Positions 15,001 to 26,500 of a stretch of DNA of 64,000 bases are shown piece by piece (the first letter of the stretch is position 1; each line of letters opens with the position of its first letter). Source of the stretch: Sarcocystis neurona (taxonomy: Eukaryota > Apicomplexa > Conoidasida > Eucoccidiorida > Sarcocystidae). Below the pieces are notes generated by a model. That model was given only the letters and a program-made list of their open reading frames with translations. It did not search any database and was not told where the DNA came from. The position numbers and the translations under genes were made by a program. The stretch lies in NCBI GenBank assembly GCA_000727475.1, contig KL647308.1, positions 1,116,001 through 1,180,000 on the forward strand. The letters are read 5' to 3'.

Positions 15001-18000
15001 TGTGTCACGTAGAGGGCGCTGGTGGAACTTAGGCAGCTTACACAGTCCAGCGCTTGACTAATGCTCTAACTTCTGAAAGACAGATATATTTGCCGTGGAC
15101 GAGCAACAGAAAGGACACCACTCTTCCAGCCGCAAGGTCGCATGCAGGAAGAGACGGGACACGCGAAGTACGCAGTCGCAGCCAGTGTACCCACTCCTTC
15201 TCCCGAATTCTAGGGATAACATGCGCACACGCCAACCAGCCTAGTCGTGAAGGATGGGCAGGCGTGGCGCACCAAGTGGCGCAAGGCAGCAAACCGGAGT
15301 TGTTCTGGAGCACTTGTACTTCTGATGAGTAGAATATAGAGACCTGTTTTTACGGACAGTGAAAGGTGTTCCTCTGCACCACCTGGTATATCTTTACACG
15401 CGAGACAATTGAGAAACACCAGGACTAAACTGTCTTGTGATTTGGCGACGGATCTGGCAAACCTGGTACAGCAACACAGGGGTACGCGTGCTAATGCAGA
15501 GTGTCTTATTACGCGAAAAAAAGGCCATCCCTAGCATCCGTACAACTCTGAGCCTGGTTTGTTTTCCTTCAGCGGCCAATGCGGCTGCGCTCCCCGACAA
15601 GATAACGTCTACACTCCAACGCAAGTGCGCTTTCGGACTCTACAAGAGATCAGCAACCCCAACAGGCGTCACGACGCGAGTAAACGCATTGAGCAGTTGA
15701 GGTACGCCTTTGCCAGCAGGTGGCTTTATCGGCAAGACGACGAACTGTCATGTTGCACACAAGCTGGACTGTGGGTGATATTGTGGCGCCTGGTTCTTCA
15801 GTACGTGGAACTCTTGGCGGTCAAACTCTGACTTGTCCTGTTAAGATCAATTTACAAAGCGCGGTCAAATCGGTGTGTGAGCATTAACTGTTCACAGTGC
15901 AAGTATCTCATTGCACTGTCCACAGTGCAAGTATCTCATTGCACTGTCCACAGTGCATTGATTGTTAGGAAGTGGATGGGCAGTGACGGTGCAGGATGTG
16001 CACTTTCCTCAACACGTCTTGCATGATACCGAGAGTAAATATTTTAAGTGGGTCGCGATGCGCAGATCTGTGCAGGAACCGGGCCGAAATGTTCGTTCTC
16101 CTGCAGCGCCGGCGCATATCATAACGCCGCTCTTGACCAACAAGGCCGCCTGTTCATGTGGGGGCGCGGAGAGCACATTTTTATTGAAGGAATCTTCAAT
16201 GACGTGCCACTTGTAAGACACACCATAAGATCTTGTTACGTACGCGAAAATTCGCCAAACGAGGTGACGCTGTTTCTCTCTAAGGTGTGCACAACATCGA
16301 AAACTCTGCAAAGTTCCGCAAGTGAGTTACCGTGCAGCGTTCTGTATGATACGCCAGTACTTTGCATGGAGAACTCGTAGATGCAAAAACTATTTTCGGT
16401 CACAAGAGCCAGGGGCCGCTCTTTCGTTTTCCGTTTTGAAGCTTAGAGGCTCGTAAGCTTTTAGAGTCCTGGGACTCTTGCATTTTTTTCCTTTCGAAAC
16501 TCGTAAGCCTATGGGAAGTTGGGAGTCTTCCGATGGGGATCCGCATGGGAAAGTGACATTTTTTGAGGGGGCCGTCTAAGATTACCGCACCGTAGTACCA
16601 TGATTTTTGACGCCAGGCTAGGAAGGTGAGCAAGTACTTGCTTACACCGCTGATGCACGTTGTCTGAAACTCATTATTCTTCGGATTTATTTTATTGGAT
16701 CGACGCTAAAGGCGGCTCACACGTAAATTGCCAAGTGCAACTCAATCCTGCGCGGGAGGGGCTGTCGCAGACGCTGCATTTCTACAACGTGCGTAGTCGG
16801 CAAAGCGACCGAAGCGACTGCTAGTCGCTGAAGAGTACGCACAGCCGGAAATTTGCCAATACTTGTGCGGCTCAGTGCACCCTCACGTCTTCTCTGTAAA
16901 TAACCCGATTTGCCGAAAGGCACCGTCACAGACGAGCGGGTGGCTGAAAACGCACCTGAATCCCTAACAATGCAGCAGTGTTGATGGCATTTTGTGTATT
17001 TCGAATGAAGCTACAACAGACGGTTTGCAGGCAGCAACAATCAAACGACTGTCAGAGCTTGTATCAGCTTTTGTCTGTGGTTCCCTTCTTTCAGCCGTTG
17101 TGGATTACGCACCCGTCGGTCCTGATGCTGCCGCGGCTGGTGAAAGTTGTCTGCGGCTTGGGATTCACTTTTTTGATAAGCAGTCAAGGAGAGTTATACG
17201 CGTTTGGTCACGCAACGACGGGGCAGCTTGGGCTCGGACGCGGGAGACGCAAGAGCCGAACAGTGCAACTTGTAGACTATATAACAGACGAAGTCGTGCA
17301 ACTGAGCTGTGGGATCCATTCCACTGTCGCAGTAACAGCGGCTGGAGATGTCTTCCAGTGGGGGCTTTTCCTTTTGTGGGACCCTGAGGAGCAGGTAAGG
17401 CACACTGCGGATAGTTTCGGTGTGCGTACGGGATTTGAGCGACTCCGTGGGAAGGCCGCGCGCAACACACATGGCACAGAAAGCAAACAACAGCACCCGT
17501 CGATCTGATAGAATCCCACATAAGTCGAACTAAAGCTACTCTGCAGTACATTCTTCGAAGGAAAAGACTACAGGAGCGTAGTCCACAGAGTGACGACAAA
17601 GGTGCATTGCAAAACAAAGTTGCACTGAATGTACTGGCATCGCCTTGGTGTAACGCGGCAAGCGCTGTTGTGTTCCCATTGCGGCTACCACCGCTCCTCG
17701 CCGTGCTCTGTACTCACCTTCCACAAACTCTGGAATAGCGAGAGCGGATACTCACAGCGATGTACACTGAGTAATTTCTGCGTCTTGACTCCCAGGTTTG
17801 CATCAAGGCGCAGTCTTTCATCCCCATGCTCGTCGACCTTCGCAGCGGAGGAGCTGCCGGTGTTCCTGTCGACGTCAAGGCCGGTTGGTGGGAAGGCGTG
17901 GCTCTCACGTCGGAAGGCGTACTGTGGGCGTGGAACTTTTTTGAGCAACCGTAAGCAGCTGACGCATCGCAGCGAAGAGCAGCAGGTCACAAACCTCCGC

Positions 18001-19238
18001 AGCTGGCTGGCATCCAAGTACCGAGAGGGCACGTATTTCTGCAAAAGGGATCACCACTGCTTACGAGCTAAATCGTGCCTCTTCAAAAGCGACATCCACC
18101 CGGTTAAGAGGGGGCAGGTGTCACACTGGTTCTCAGTATAGAGTCGGATCAGTCCAGGATCCTGCCAGATTGTTCGTATGAAGTCATGTGCTTCAAGTAT
18201 TCAGTCTTACCATCGGAGACCGCGCACGTGCGACAGCACGTCTCCACTGTTATCATTATACTTGCTTTAATATTATAACAACAAAGGACTCATAAAAATA
18301 ACATGATTAAATCTTCCTTGAGCGGTAGTCATTAAAAGATCATCGATATTCACGGTATGCCTCCTCGTCGGAGTTAGCAGTGCCTAGCGTTGATGTTGAA
18401 GAACTAACCAAATATAGACGATTACTTTCTAGATACATCCATATTTTAATTCGTTGTTGTTTATTTACTTATCACTAACAGAGAACTCATTTCGTCTGAA
18501 CCAAAGTAAACACTTTGTGCATTTATATATTATTCTAAAGATATGTTCGGAGATACACATTCAGACGAAATGAGTTCTTTGTTGGTGGAACACATAGAAT
18601 CATAGAATTCGGAATTAGTAATCAATACGTTAGAATATACGGTAGCTTTACATGTAGACCCACGCGACGAAAGTGCCCAGCGCAAATATCGAAATGGAGT
18701 GGAGGAAAAATTGTACGTCTCTGCAATACATGTAATCTAGTAGGAAACGCATATATGTCTGCGTTGATAAGAAGCTCCAGTACGCTTACGTACTGTTGCA
18801 GACTCCACTATGAGGGGCTGCTGCTATTTGGATGACTGCGTTGTTCTGGAATTTGCGTAACCGGTAGACTCCGTGGAAGTTCAAAGGAACGGTTGATGCG
18901 CCGGTGAAGCCGTGGTGGTACTGATATACCACCAGTACGCGTGTATGCCCTCCTTAAGCAGCGAATGTTTCCGACATGTGAACAGGCGACAAGGAGTTTT
19001 GCGACCTGCCTTGTATCAGTATATCCTGGCCGATGGGCAGCGTGTCCGCAAGGTAGACGTCACGTCTTCGCCACTGTTTTCCGCCGTCTTCGCAAAACTA
19101 CGGACCCCTCACGCGCACAAGGAGACGGCCGTCAACGAGCTACCCGCTGTGGTGCGCAGCAGGTCTAGCGCCGAAGTAAATGGGAAAGAACGGCAGTTGT
19201 CAGACGAGGGCTCACATAGACGCGTGAGAGCAGAGTAG
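1..19238 (+). CDS. MyoH: MyoH-type class XIV myosin with IQ neck and RCC1-like tail (5' end outside window)
   Basis: This is the 3' part of an unconventional myosin heavy chain. Recognised exons: 870-1052, 2156-2345, 3873-4078, 5665-5802, 6570-6641, 8179-8236, 9313-9561, 10169-10227, 10969-11094, 11840-11981, 12725-12781, 13340-13427, 13725 to about 13803-13846, about 14095-14128 to 14424, 15573-15679, 16049-16212, 17095-17394, 17796-17950 and 18962-19238 (stop TAG). Phases agree at nearly all junctions. Those around 13.8-14.1 kb are unsettled, and 15679/16049 was preferred over a 15701 donor because only it keeps phase. The order is motor C-terminus (KFQKSMTGLMVTLKSSHAHF, then CVKPNQ, then FQLGSTKIFLRK), about eight IQ motifs, then RCC1-like repeats. 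The known match for this architecture is Toxoplasma MyoH, a conoid-associated motor needed for host-cell entry and exit. Function here is inferred from that family. No motor exon was recognised in bases 1-869, so I read that stretch as intron. An RCC1-tailed myosin other than MyoH is possible but less likely. Confidence 0.9.
870..4078 (+). other. MyoH: C-terminal end of the myosin motor domain
   Basis: Three exons carry the end of the motor. The first opens with LPNELLLVF, the usual sequence after the relay-helix region, and runs through the loop-2/helix segment ending SSHAHFAR. The Arg codon is split by the intron and followed by CVKPNQ, the strongly conserved 'RC(I/V)KPN' motif. Exon 2156-2345 holds the converter start (LEAVAIIHKGFAYR). 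Exon 3873-4078 holds LGSTKIFLRK, the end of the converter, and runs into the first IQ motif (LNLQSIYRAHKAR). The introns between them (1053-2155 and 2346-3872) are full of CATA/TGTA-type microsatellite. An open frame near 2728-2830 does not fit the myosin family, and the phase-0 join 2345/3873 gives an uninterrupted motor. Confidence 0.88.
6280..6535 (+). repeat. Microsatellite cluster (CATA/TATG and TA repeats) in a MyoH intron
   Basis: Dense degenerate ACATACGT/CATACACA repeats with a (TA) run at about 6395-6413 fill the end of intron 5803-6569, just before the acceptor at 6569. Open frames across it are repeat translation only (Tyr/Ile/His/Thr runs). Similar tracts occur at 1709-1745 (CA), 2380-2720 (TGTATG) and 6796-6816 (TA). 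Confidence 0.8.
7023..7375 (+). repeat. Diverged tandem repeat, about 127-bp period, in a MyoH intron
   Basis: The segment beginning TGTACTGCACGTGCACAGTG (7023) recurs in diverged form at 7150 (TGTACTGTACGTGGACAGTA). In both it is followed by matching GGTCGATA, AGCTAG and ACACGTA blocks. A third, weaker copy runs to about 7375 and shares AGGTCTGCAGGGCT with the first period (7127 and 7353). It lies in intron 6642-8178. Confidence 0.7.
13340..17950 (+). other. MyoH: RCC1/ATS1-like repeat domain of the myosin tail (about seven repeats)
   Basis: Repeats with the RCC1 pattern (…CG..H…L…G.V(Y/F).(F/W)G) can be read in order: a partial one at 13725 onward (PCAVLLSAHGLWLL), VATGAFHTIVATTTGYVYSF with GLNDRGQLGIG, CCGVDHALLLDQQGVVFAWG (split before YGQCG in the next exon), SAGAYHNAALDQQGRLFMWG, VCGLGFTFLISSQGELYAFG with TGQLGLG, SCGIHSTVAVTAAGDVFQWG, and VKAGWWEGVALTSEGVLWAW. 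Seven repeats is the number needed to close one RCC1 propeller. The family role is protein binding or Ran-type exchange. For MyoH-type tails, microtubule/conoid targeting is a reasonable inference, not something the sequence proves. Exact exon ends near 13803-14128 are uncertain. Confidence 0.82.
15893..15960 (+). repeat. 28-bp tandem repeat with an internal palindrome, in a MyoH intron
   Basis: Two identical 28-nt units (15893-15920 and 15921-15948) are followed by a partial third copy (15949-15960). Each unit begins CACAGTGCAA and ends TTGCACTGTC, so every unit is itself a short hairpin. It lies inside the intron 15680-16048. Confidence 0.85.
18240..18660. other. AT-rich island with a 26-nt inverted repeat, in the last MyoH intron
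   Basis: This part of intron 17951-18961 is visibly richer in A+T than the rest of the window and lacks the usual microsatellites. It holds two arms, 18475-18500 and 18560-18585, that are reverse complements over 26 nt with two mismatches; the inner 19 nt are perfect. About 60 nt separate them. No long open frame is present. It could be a transferred organellar (mitochondrial) fragment, a small non-autonomous element, or a structured intronic RNA. I did not recognise cox1, cox3, cob or rRNA pieces in it. Confidence 0.5.
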
Positions 19239-20539
19239 AGCTTTTGTTGCTTAGGAGGTACGTCACGACTTTTCAAACATACCATTGCTGTGCGTTCATT
19301 CAATAAATGTGAATGCATTGGTAAAGTCCCCGGTTAATTTAATTGCAGCTCACGTCCCGCATGAGTGCCATCTGACGGCGTCTACGAATTCTTGACTCCA
19401 GGTTTCCTTATCTCTGTCTGTTAGAGCTCACTTTGAACTCATATATCGTATGTACTCACATACACTGCAACAGTCTTTTCTTCCACGACTGCCTCGCACG
19501 TACGCGAGCTTGATGTGCGCTCCTCTAACGCTTACAGTGACCTTGTCTCCGGTCTCATAATTGTTTGTACGCAGGTAGGTTGACATTTCATTCGTATCTG
19601 AAGCGTCACACTTTTGTAGGTTCTGACGAAGGTCTGCACGCGTGTAGTAAACGTCAAAATATGGTAGATTTCAGCAGACTGGCGCAACGCCGGTAAGTCC
19701 ATTACATTACTTTATGCAGTTTTGCATCCGCACTGTGCAAAGCGCCAATTATTTTTGGACCTGACTGTCCATCTGGAGCGTGCTCTTGTTTGTCATTTTC
19801 TGCATGAGATACGCTAATGTTATAATTAGCGTATCTCAAACTGTTGTGTCGCCATTCCATAAGCTCTCACACGAAGAGAGCTGCATGTGCCTCGACGCTA
19901 TCTTGACTCAATGTGCATCTTGCGAACTTTCACGCCAGAGTATTACGGACACACGAGTGCGGCAGTGACTGCTTCGCGTAGAATGCGACTTGCACTGGGA
20001 AATCGCGCCGACGCTTGCGCGCGGCGTAGAAGGTCTCACTACCGCCAAGCCAACCCAGATGCTTGCCGGGAATGTCAAATCTCTAACTGCACCGCGGGGG
20101 TACGCCAGCCAATGCCGTCGACATTGGGTTTGCAATATCCGCGCCTCTTACGCTCAGAGGCCAGCACACACGCGAGGCACTGTCGCACTACTACGTGCGG
20201 TCACATCTTCCACCGAGTAGTATACCAGCAACGGAAAACGCGACGCTGCATTAATGGTGTAGCAGCGACAGGAGTGCACAACGGCAGTACACGGTAGAGA
20301 CTATACAGGCACCGCAGAAATAGGGTCGCAGGAGAGCCGGTGCACCTCCAGAGGAGGCCGCCGCAAGAGGAGAGGGAAGCTGAGACTACCATGCCGTCAC
20401 AGCTCCGATCTCACGTTGCAAAATAAGTACTTTGTTTCTGTTTCTGATCATTTTCTACCTCACAAGACGTGAAACGCAACAAAAGTTATCGCTTGTCCGA
20501 GCTGTACAGGTATTGAACCAGGAAGCACTTGAAGCAGTT
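19239..20539. other. Convergent spacer between MyoH and the WDR55-like gene
   Basis: This holds the 3' flanks of two genes transcribed toward each other. Open frames here (for example around 19887-20297) lack a convincing start, splice context or family similarity. The one clear structure is a perfect hairpin at 19806-19837, listed separately. Both 3' UTRs and poly(A) sites must lie here, but I cannot place them. Confidence 0.6.
19806..19837. other. Perfect 13-bp-stem hairpin in the convergent spacer
   Basis: GAGATACGCTAAT (19806-19818), a 6-nt loop GTTATA, then ATTAGCGTATCTC (19825-19837). The stem is perfect. It lies about 570 bp past the myosin stop codon and 700 bp past the WDR55-like stop codon. 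Role unknown: possibly a structured 3' UTR element or a 3' end signal. Confidence 0.75.
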
Positions 20540-23500
20540 TTACAGGTCCTCAAAGAAGTCTTTATCGCTCCGAAGGTCTGCCACGTGCTGCTTGGTTGTC
20601 TGCGGCAGCACAGCATACAAAAAGCGAACTAAACACGTCGTCAGCGCTGTGCTGCAAGTACAGAGAAAGGCGCATTCACTTTGTGTCCTCTGCAATATGC
20701 TCCGTGAGATGATTCCCCTCATACTTGCACTTGCACTCGGCTTTACGCCGCACTCACCGTACACACACTAAAATTGTCCACAACGTACTACACTGACCAA
20801 TAACCTCCTGTGGTATCGTCCTGGTGTTACAAGAACATTTACAACCCCTTTACCGCGGATGGAGATGCCAGAGGTGCAGTATTTCGTGATAATAAACTGG
20901 AATTACACGTAATCTGCATCGCGAGATTCAGAGAGAAAAAAAGCACTGAACATGAATATCGATGACCACGAAAGCACCACGTTCGGGAACAGCTCGTCCT
21001 CACACCCCAGACTTCGACAGAAAAAAATTTCCTCCGCGTGATCGGATCAGAGGTGACGAAGATCTTTGAATTGTAGACCCCGCCAGACCTACCCTTTAGA
21101 TTTTACCACACGACTGAACCTACGCTAAACGTACTGACATTAGTGAAAGCACGGCAACAGTAAGCGTGGCAGCCCAGAAATCAGAGACGTGGTGGCATCC
21201 GCAGCTCTACAGCACACTCAAGCAACAGTTCTACAGAATCCCACACTGAAAGATTACACAGTGCACGTCTCGGTACACGCTTATGTGAGTAAACCACATA
21301 GAAAATACGAGAGGAATAGCTTCTTAGATAGTTACTAACAGTAGTTAGCAGTCTTTGTACACAACATCCAACATCGTGACACCGCAGATTTTGATGTATT
21401 TTGAGATGAGCGTAGGGTGTCTACATACGTCGAATGGACTTTGCTCATTGTCTGGTCTCTACCAGGACTTCCAGGTGGCTTCCATTATGTGCAAAAAAGT
21501 TGCACATAGAAGATTTGCATGCATGCTCGTATTACTTGTTAGAATTGTAAGTTCAAATGAGTGGAGGGCTGAATATGCGAGTTAGACTGTACCTTTTTTG
21601 AAAGCTTCCCTCGTTTCGTCCGCCCGTCAATGAGTCCCTGAGCTGCTGCCACTTGAAAAATGGATATTGTCTCGTCGTACGAGCAGCTCGCTGTGCAAGT
21701 GCACGCACGCCACAGTGTGACAAAAAGTAAAATAAATGCATCTTCTGCAGCACACAAAAAGATGCTTCCCGGTACACACTCTACGGTTGCCCCCTGTACA
21801 CCGTGTAGTGCAGTCAGCAACTTGTATCTTCTTCCGCAGACAGCGTCTTACACCGTCGCAGCGCTAATTAATGCGTCCAACTGTCAATTGCTAGATGTGA
21901 CGGGCTTCCCACCTAACAACACTCCGGTGTTCACGCCTGCTCAGAAATGGTACACTACGTAGCAAACACAACAGGCCGCCAACCGTCACTCATATCAGAC
22001 AATAGAGCGAAGAGTCTTCGATGCCCCTGAATCGCGTCAAGCGTGATACAGATTACACGCTTGTGCGTTACTCTGTAAAACCTTAACACAAGCGTGTACA
22101 AGACGTGGGCCTTAAAAAATGAGAAAACAGACACAACGGCCGCACGCTTCTCTGAAAGCACACCTACGGGCCCTGAGACGTTCAGTCCTCATCTTTCTTC
22201 GCAGTAGTATGCCGGAGCACACCGCGCACGTGGGTATACACCACCAGAAGCGTCTTCCTGTGTACAGGACGCGTAATCTAACCATCACGCCAAGTCAAGA
22301 TATCTCTAGAGAACTGACAAAAAAGTGCGGACGTACACACGTAATGATATAAGCTGAGGCGTATACACAAAGTCTGTCGACGGCATTTTTGCTGGCTTTT
22401 GACATGTTAATCATTCTTACCGAGCAACGACTTGTCGGGGCTAAGAGCTAGTTTTTCGACTGTCGCTAGGCCGTCCTTGTGTTGCCCCAGTATGCCTGCG
22501 AACAAATTGTAGACATCGTCACGCGTATAATTTTGCCAAATACATCGCAGCACACACCTCTGCGACCAAAATGCCCGTCCAAACGAGAGCGTATAAATTT
22601 ACTCGAGTTTACACACACTATGACACACGGTAGTTCACAGAATTAGACAGTCTGAACGGTACGACGCTTCAACTGCAGGGTAACATACAGCTGTCTCGGA
22701 GCACATTCGGTCCCCTGAACGCGCTGAAGTTACACAGCTGCGTCACCTACCCAAAATTGCGTTCGGAAGGACCTGCACAACGCGGATCAACCCATCCGAG
22801 GAGCCCGTGAGAAGGATGTCTTCTTCCAGCTTCGCCATAGCGTCTATTGACTGTTTGTGTCCAGTCAACCGATCATTCAAATCTCCGAAATCTCCCCAGC
22901 TAAAGATGCTCAGCGAGCCATCCTGACAGCCGCACACCACTTTGCTGCCGTTCTGCAGAATCAGAGGCAAAGAGGTAGGTTACAGCAGGAATGCAACGTG
23001 CATCAGATAAAGAATACGACTAAACACCAAGCTGAGAAGTAGTGAACGACTCGCGAGTGCCATACGAAGACGCGCAAAGAACGCAGGGTGCCGGGGCACA
23101 AAAAGAGGAAACGCTTAGAGTATACTGCGTAGTGCTGAGGAAACTGCGAACACGCTGATCCCTTCTGTAGCTATAGGTGGCCGGCGACAATCACGGCAAT
23201 TTGTGTAGTCAATACACTTCTGCTCTCGTTGCCCCTCCTTCACAAATTTCTCTGCAGGGTGCTACTGTAGATATGAACACACAAAAACCTTTCCCTACTG
23301 AGTACCATTAGTCTGGCGGGGCACGGCAACACGGAAGCTTTGCGATATGTAAACAGATTTCGAAAACACCCAGCCACATGCTCGTATAAGACCCGCCCCT
23401 TATAAATGCGCCTGTATGTGGGAGGCGGGCGATGCGTTGACTAGTCGTGCCCATTTCTTTACAGCTAAGCTCTCCGCGCAGAGAGGCGCCTTCTTTTGCG

Positions 23501-26500
23501 GCGTTCCCGTCTGTGGGAGCATCGAGAAAAAAAGCAAGCGAAGAAAATCTTCTGCAGCGCCACTTCAACAAAGGCTGACGGAGGGTCTCGACGTTTCCCC
23601 TAGTAAAAGAACCACTTAGCGCAGCACGCTTTCAGTCACGAAGCCGCAGCAACCTGCATTCTTCTTGCGAGTTGAATGTGCACGCGCGCAGGCGTTTCCT
23701 CGATTAGCGTACCGCACATCTTTGCAGCGTAGTAGATTGTGTACGGCCAGCGTGTAGTAGGCATCGCTCCGCGCGTAATACATACACCCACGCCACATGC
23801 ACGCGATGCATTCGATAGCGCGAACCGCTTCAAAAGGTGTACCATATAACGCACAGCTCCGACGTGTACACACGATGTTATACAACGTGTACCGTAATGC
23901 ATACGACTATATAAATGCACACATAGGTAGTACACAAAAGATACCTTCACAATCTGGACGCAATGCAGATCCTCTCCGAGAGCGTCACTGCGCGCCAGCA
24001 GGGCCTTGCGACGCAAATCAAAGACTCCCAGCATATCCCCTCCCGTGGCCACGATATGCGTGGGCAGCTGGGAACCAACTGTGGTGGAGGAAGGCGAGAC
24101 AGAACCAGTCGAGATGCAGCTGCCAGAAGGAGACGCCGCGCGTGCCTGCTGAGGCTCGCCGTCTGCGCTGACTGTTGCTGCCGCCAAATCTGCGAATACA
24201 GGAACCAAATGCTGCGCAAAGCTAATCGATCAATCTCACATGTAGGCGTAGTCATCTTAGAGACAATTATTTGCCGGCGTTGTGCCGTGCGCAGTTGAAA
24301 GCTTGAAAGCAGAGTCTCGATAGCTACTCAACTCTACAGGTCAACATCGACGTATATATACACATACACATTTCAGTCGTCACTGTAGTTGTACGGGAGG
24401 ACAGACAGACCACGTGCATACTCGTGGAGGCGACTCCCAGTATCACTGTACAAATAGGCTACTGACAGCTCGTCAGTGTTCTGTCAGTTTCACGTGGAGC
24501 TACGAACACACAATAACGTCGCAGAATGCGCAGCAGCCGCACGCCTACGGCTCTGGAACGCTATATCTGATATGAGGACTTTCATCAAATGGAAACTGGG
24601 TAGTCAGCAGGAAGCCTCACTAAATTTGAGCAAACACCTGCGGAACCAGCGGGTCGCGGGCCTTCAGCGGACACTGCACTGCACTCTTGTGAAGCGGCAA
24701 CCCTTGCACACGTTCAACAACGACTGGCCACGGCTCGCAGCATACGCGCACTGAGACAAAAAACGGAAATTTCGCGACTCTAGCGTAAATTCTTGAGTCC
24801 CCCACAGGCCACGCATATACGAAATCCTGGCATCCAGCCCCTCTTCTAGTGCATAAGTGAAGAGACGTACAAGGGTTAATGGAACCTCACGAGCGTGTTC
24901 ACATACACTGCGCTGTGCCTCATTCCCGTATCAACAGCACTGGATCCACGGTCAGTCCGCGGAGATGCGCGCACCTCTGCGTCGACGTGCCAAAGTATAT
25001 TTCCGCCTTAGGCCTTCGCACAAGATACAGCCACGCTTGGTAGGCGCTCGGTGCAAACCCGCACGTCGCATCAAGTGACGACGGACGTTAACAGTGATAT
25101 ACCCGCAAAACCTTCAGTCTTTCACGTATATCTAAAAGGGAGGGAGCAAGAAGAATCCGGACAGATTGGTAGACAGGCCGGCAAGCAGAGGAGTGTGTAC
25201 ACGAGCACTTCGAAGATTCAGGCTCTATGTAGGACAGCGCAGAGAATTCCGCAGCTGCGTCCACCGGCTTTCGCAAAGAAGCCGGCTGGAATACAGCCCT
25301 GCAGAGCGGTGGCGCACTAATCAAAAACGATTCTCCCTTTGACTAGTGTCCTTAGAGGACTACGTGGATGACCACAGAGAAAAGGAAGAACTCTCGGGGT
25401 GAAAGGTTTACAAATAAAATAACTTTGCGGTTCTGCCCATCGCTCACCCGATATGAAGTCTTCATGATCGTGAAGCCGCAGAGCAGGCTCCGCCGTGGGT
25501 GGCTGCCTTGTGTCCCACAGCGTTATGCAGCCGCCGTCGTCTCCCGCTGCCACCACGTCATTCGTCAGTATGCAGAGAGCGTTGATTGCCTCGCTATATA
25601 CAGCACATTCCCACATGCAGCCGCACTCCTGGACTAAATGTTGGCTTGTGCAGATTCCAAAAGGGGTGCACGGTGGTCAGCGCTACAATGCACGCTTCTT
25701 TTTGGACGCTACCAAATACGTTGTATGCACAGATACGAGACACAAGCGCGTATCAGACACATGGACAAGTGACGATGGACTGCTTTGTTCCCGTCCTTCG
25801 CGGCACTCAACAGAGAGGAAACATACACATTGACCGCAAGGTGTCCACCACGCGGAGCACTGCTGCTCCGCCTCCGGTCTGATTTGCTTATGCAGAAGAG
25901 CGACTACCTTCGCAGAAAACTCATGCCTCACAACTCGGCGGCCTTGCATACGGTTTCGGCAGCACTCACGTGAAAGCTGCAGGCAGGCAGTCCCTACAGG
26001 AATACGCAGTGTTCAGGTCGCATAACCGATTGAAGTACCTCAGAACCGCCTACGTAATCTGCGTTACTCATAATGACAAGAGCAGCTGCAGCAGATCACG
26101 GAAAACAGTCGCCGTCGCAGCGGCACCAGCAAGCATGCCCGGGACCATCAGTTGGCGCCCCAGCAACAGTGTGCAGTCGCAAACGCAACGGAAGCAAAGC
26201 AGCGGGCAAAACTACCGTCGAATGCGTACCTCTGCCGCTGGCTGCGCCAACAAGGACTCGCGTCTGCGGTCTCGAAGTTCGACACGATAAGCCTCCTGTC
26301 GCTCGAGGAAGAAATCAATCCTGCACGCCCGCATACATAATGGTCCTACGCATAATGTTTGAAAACAGACTCAACGCCAACAGACAAATATGTCTCGCCC
26401 GTTCGATATCTCACGTGTGGCATGCGCAAGTATACGGGTAACCACCAATGAAGCTACTTAAACAAACCCCCAGCGGCTGCGCATTTGCTGGTGGTGCATT

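Noticed and set aside
25683..25985. Minus-strand frame considered as WDR55 exon 2
   Set aside because: It does not fit the required phase. The exon 26320-26230 fits phase on both sides and gives the expected WD strand.
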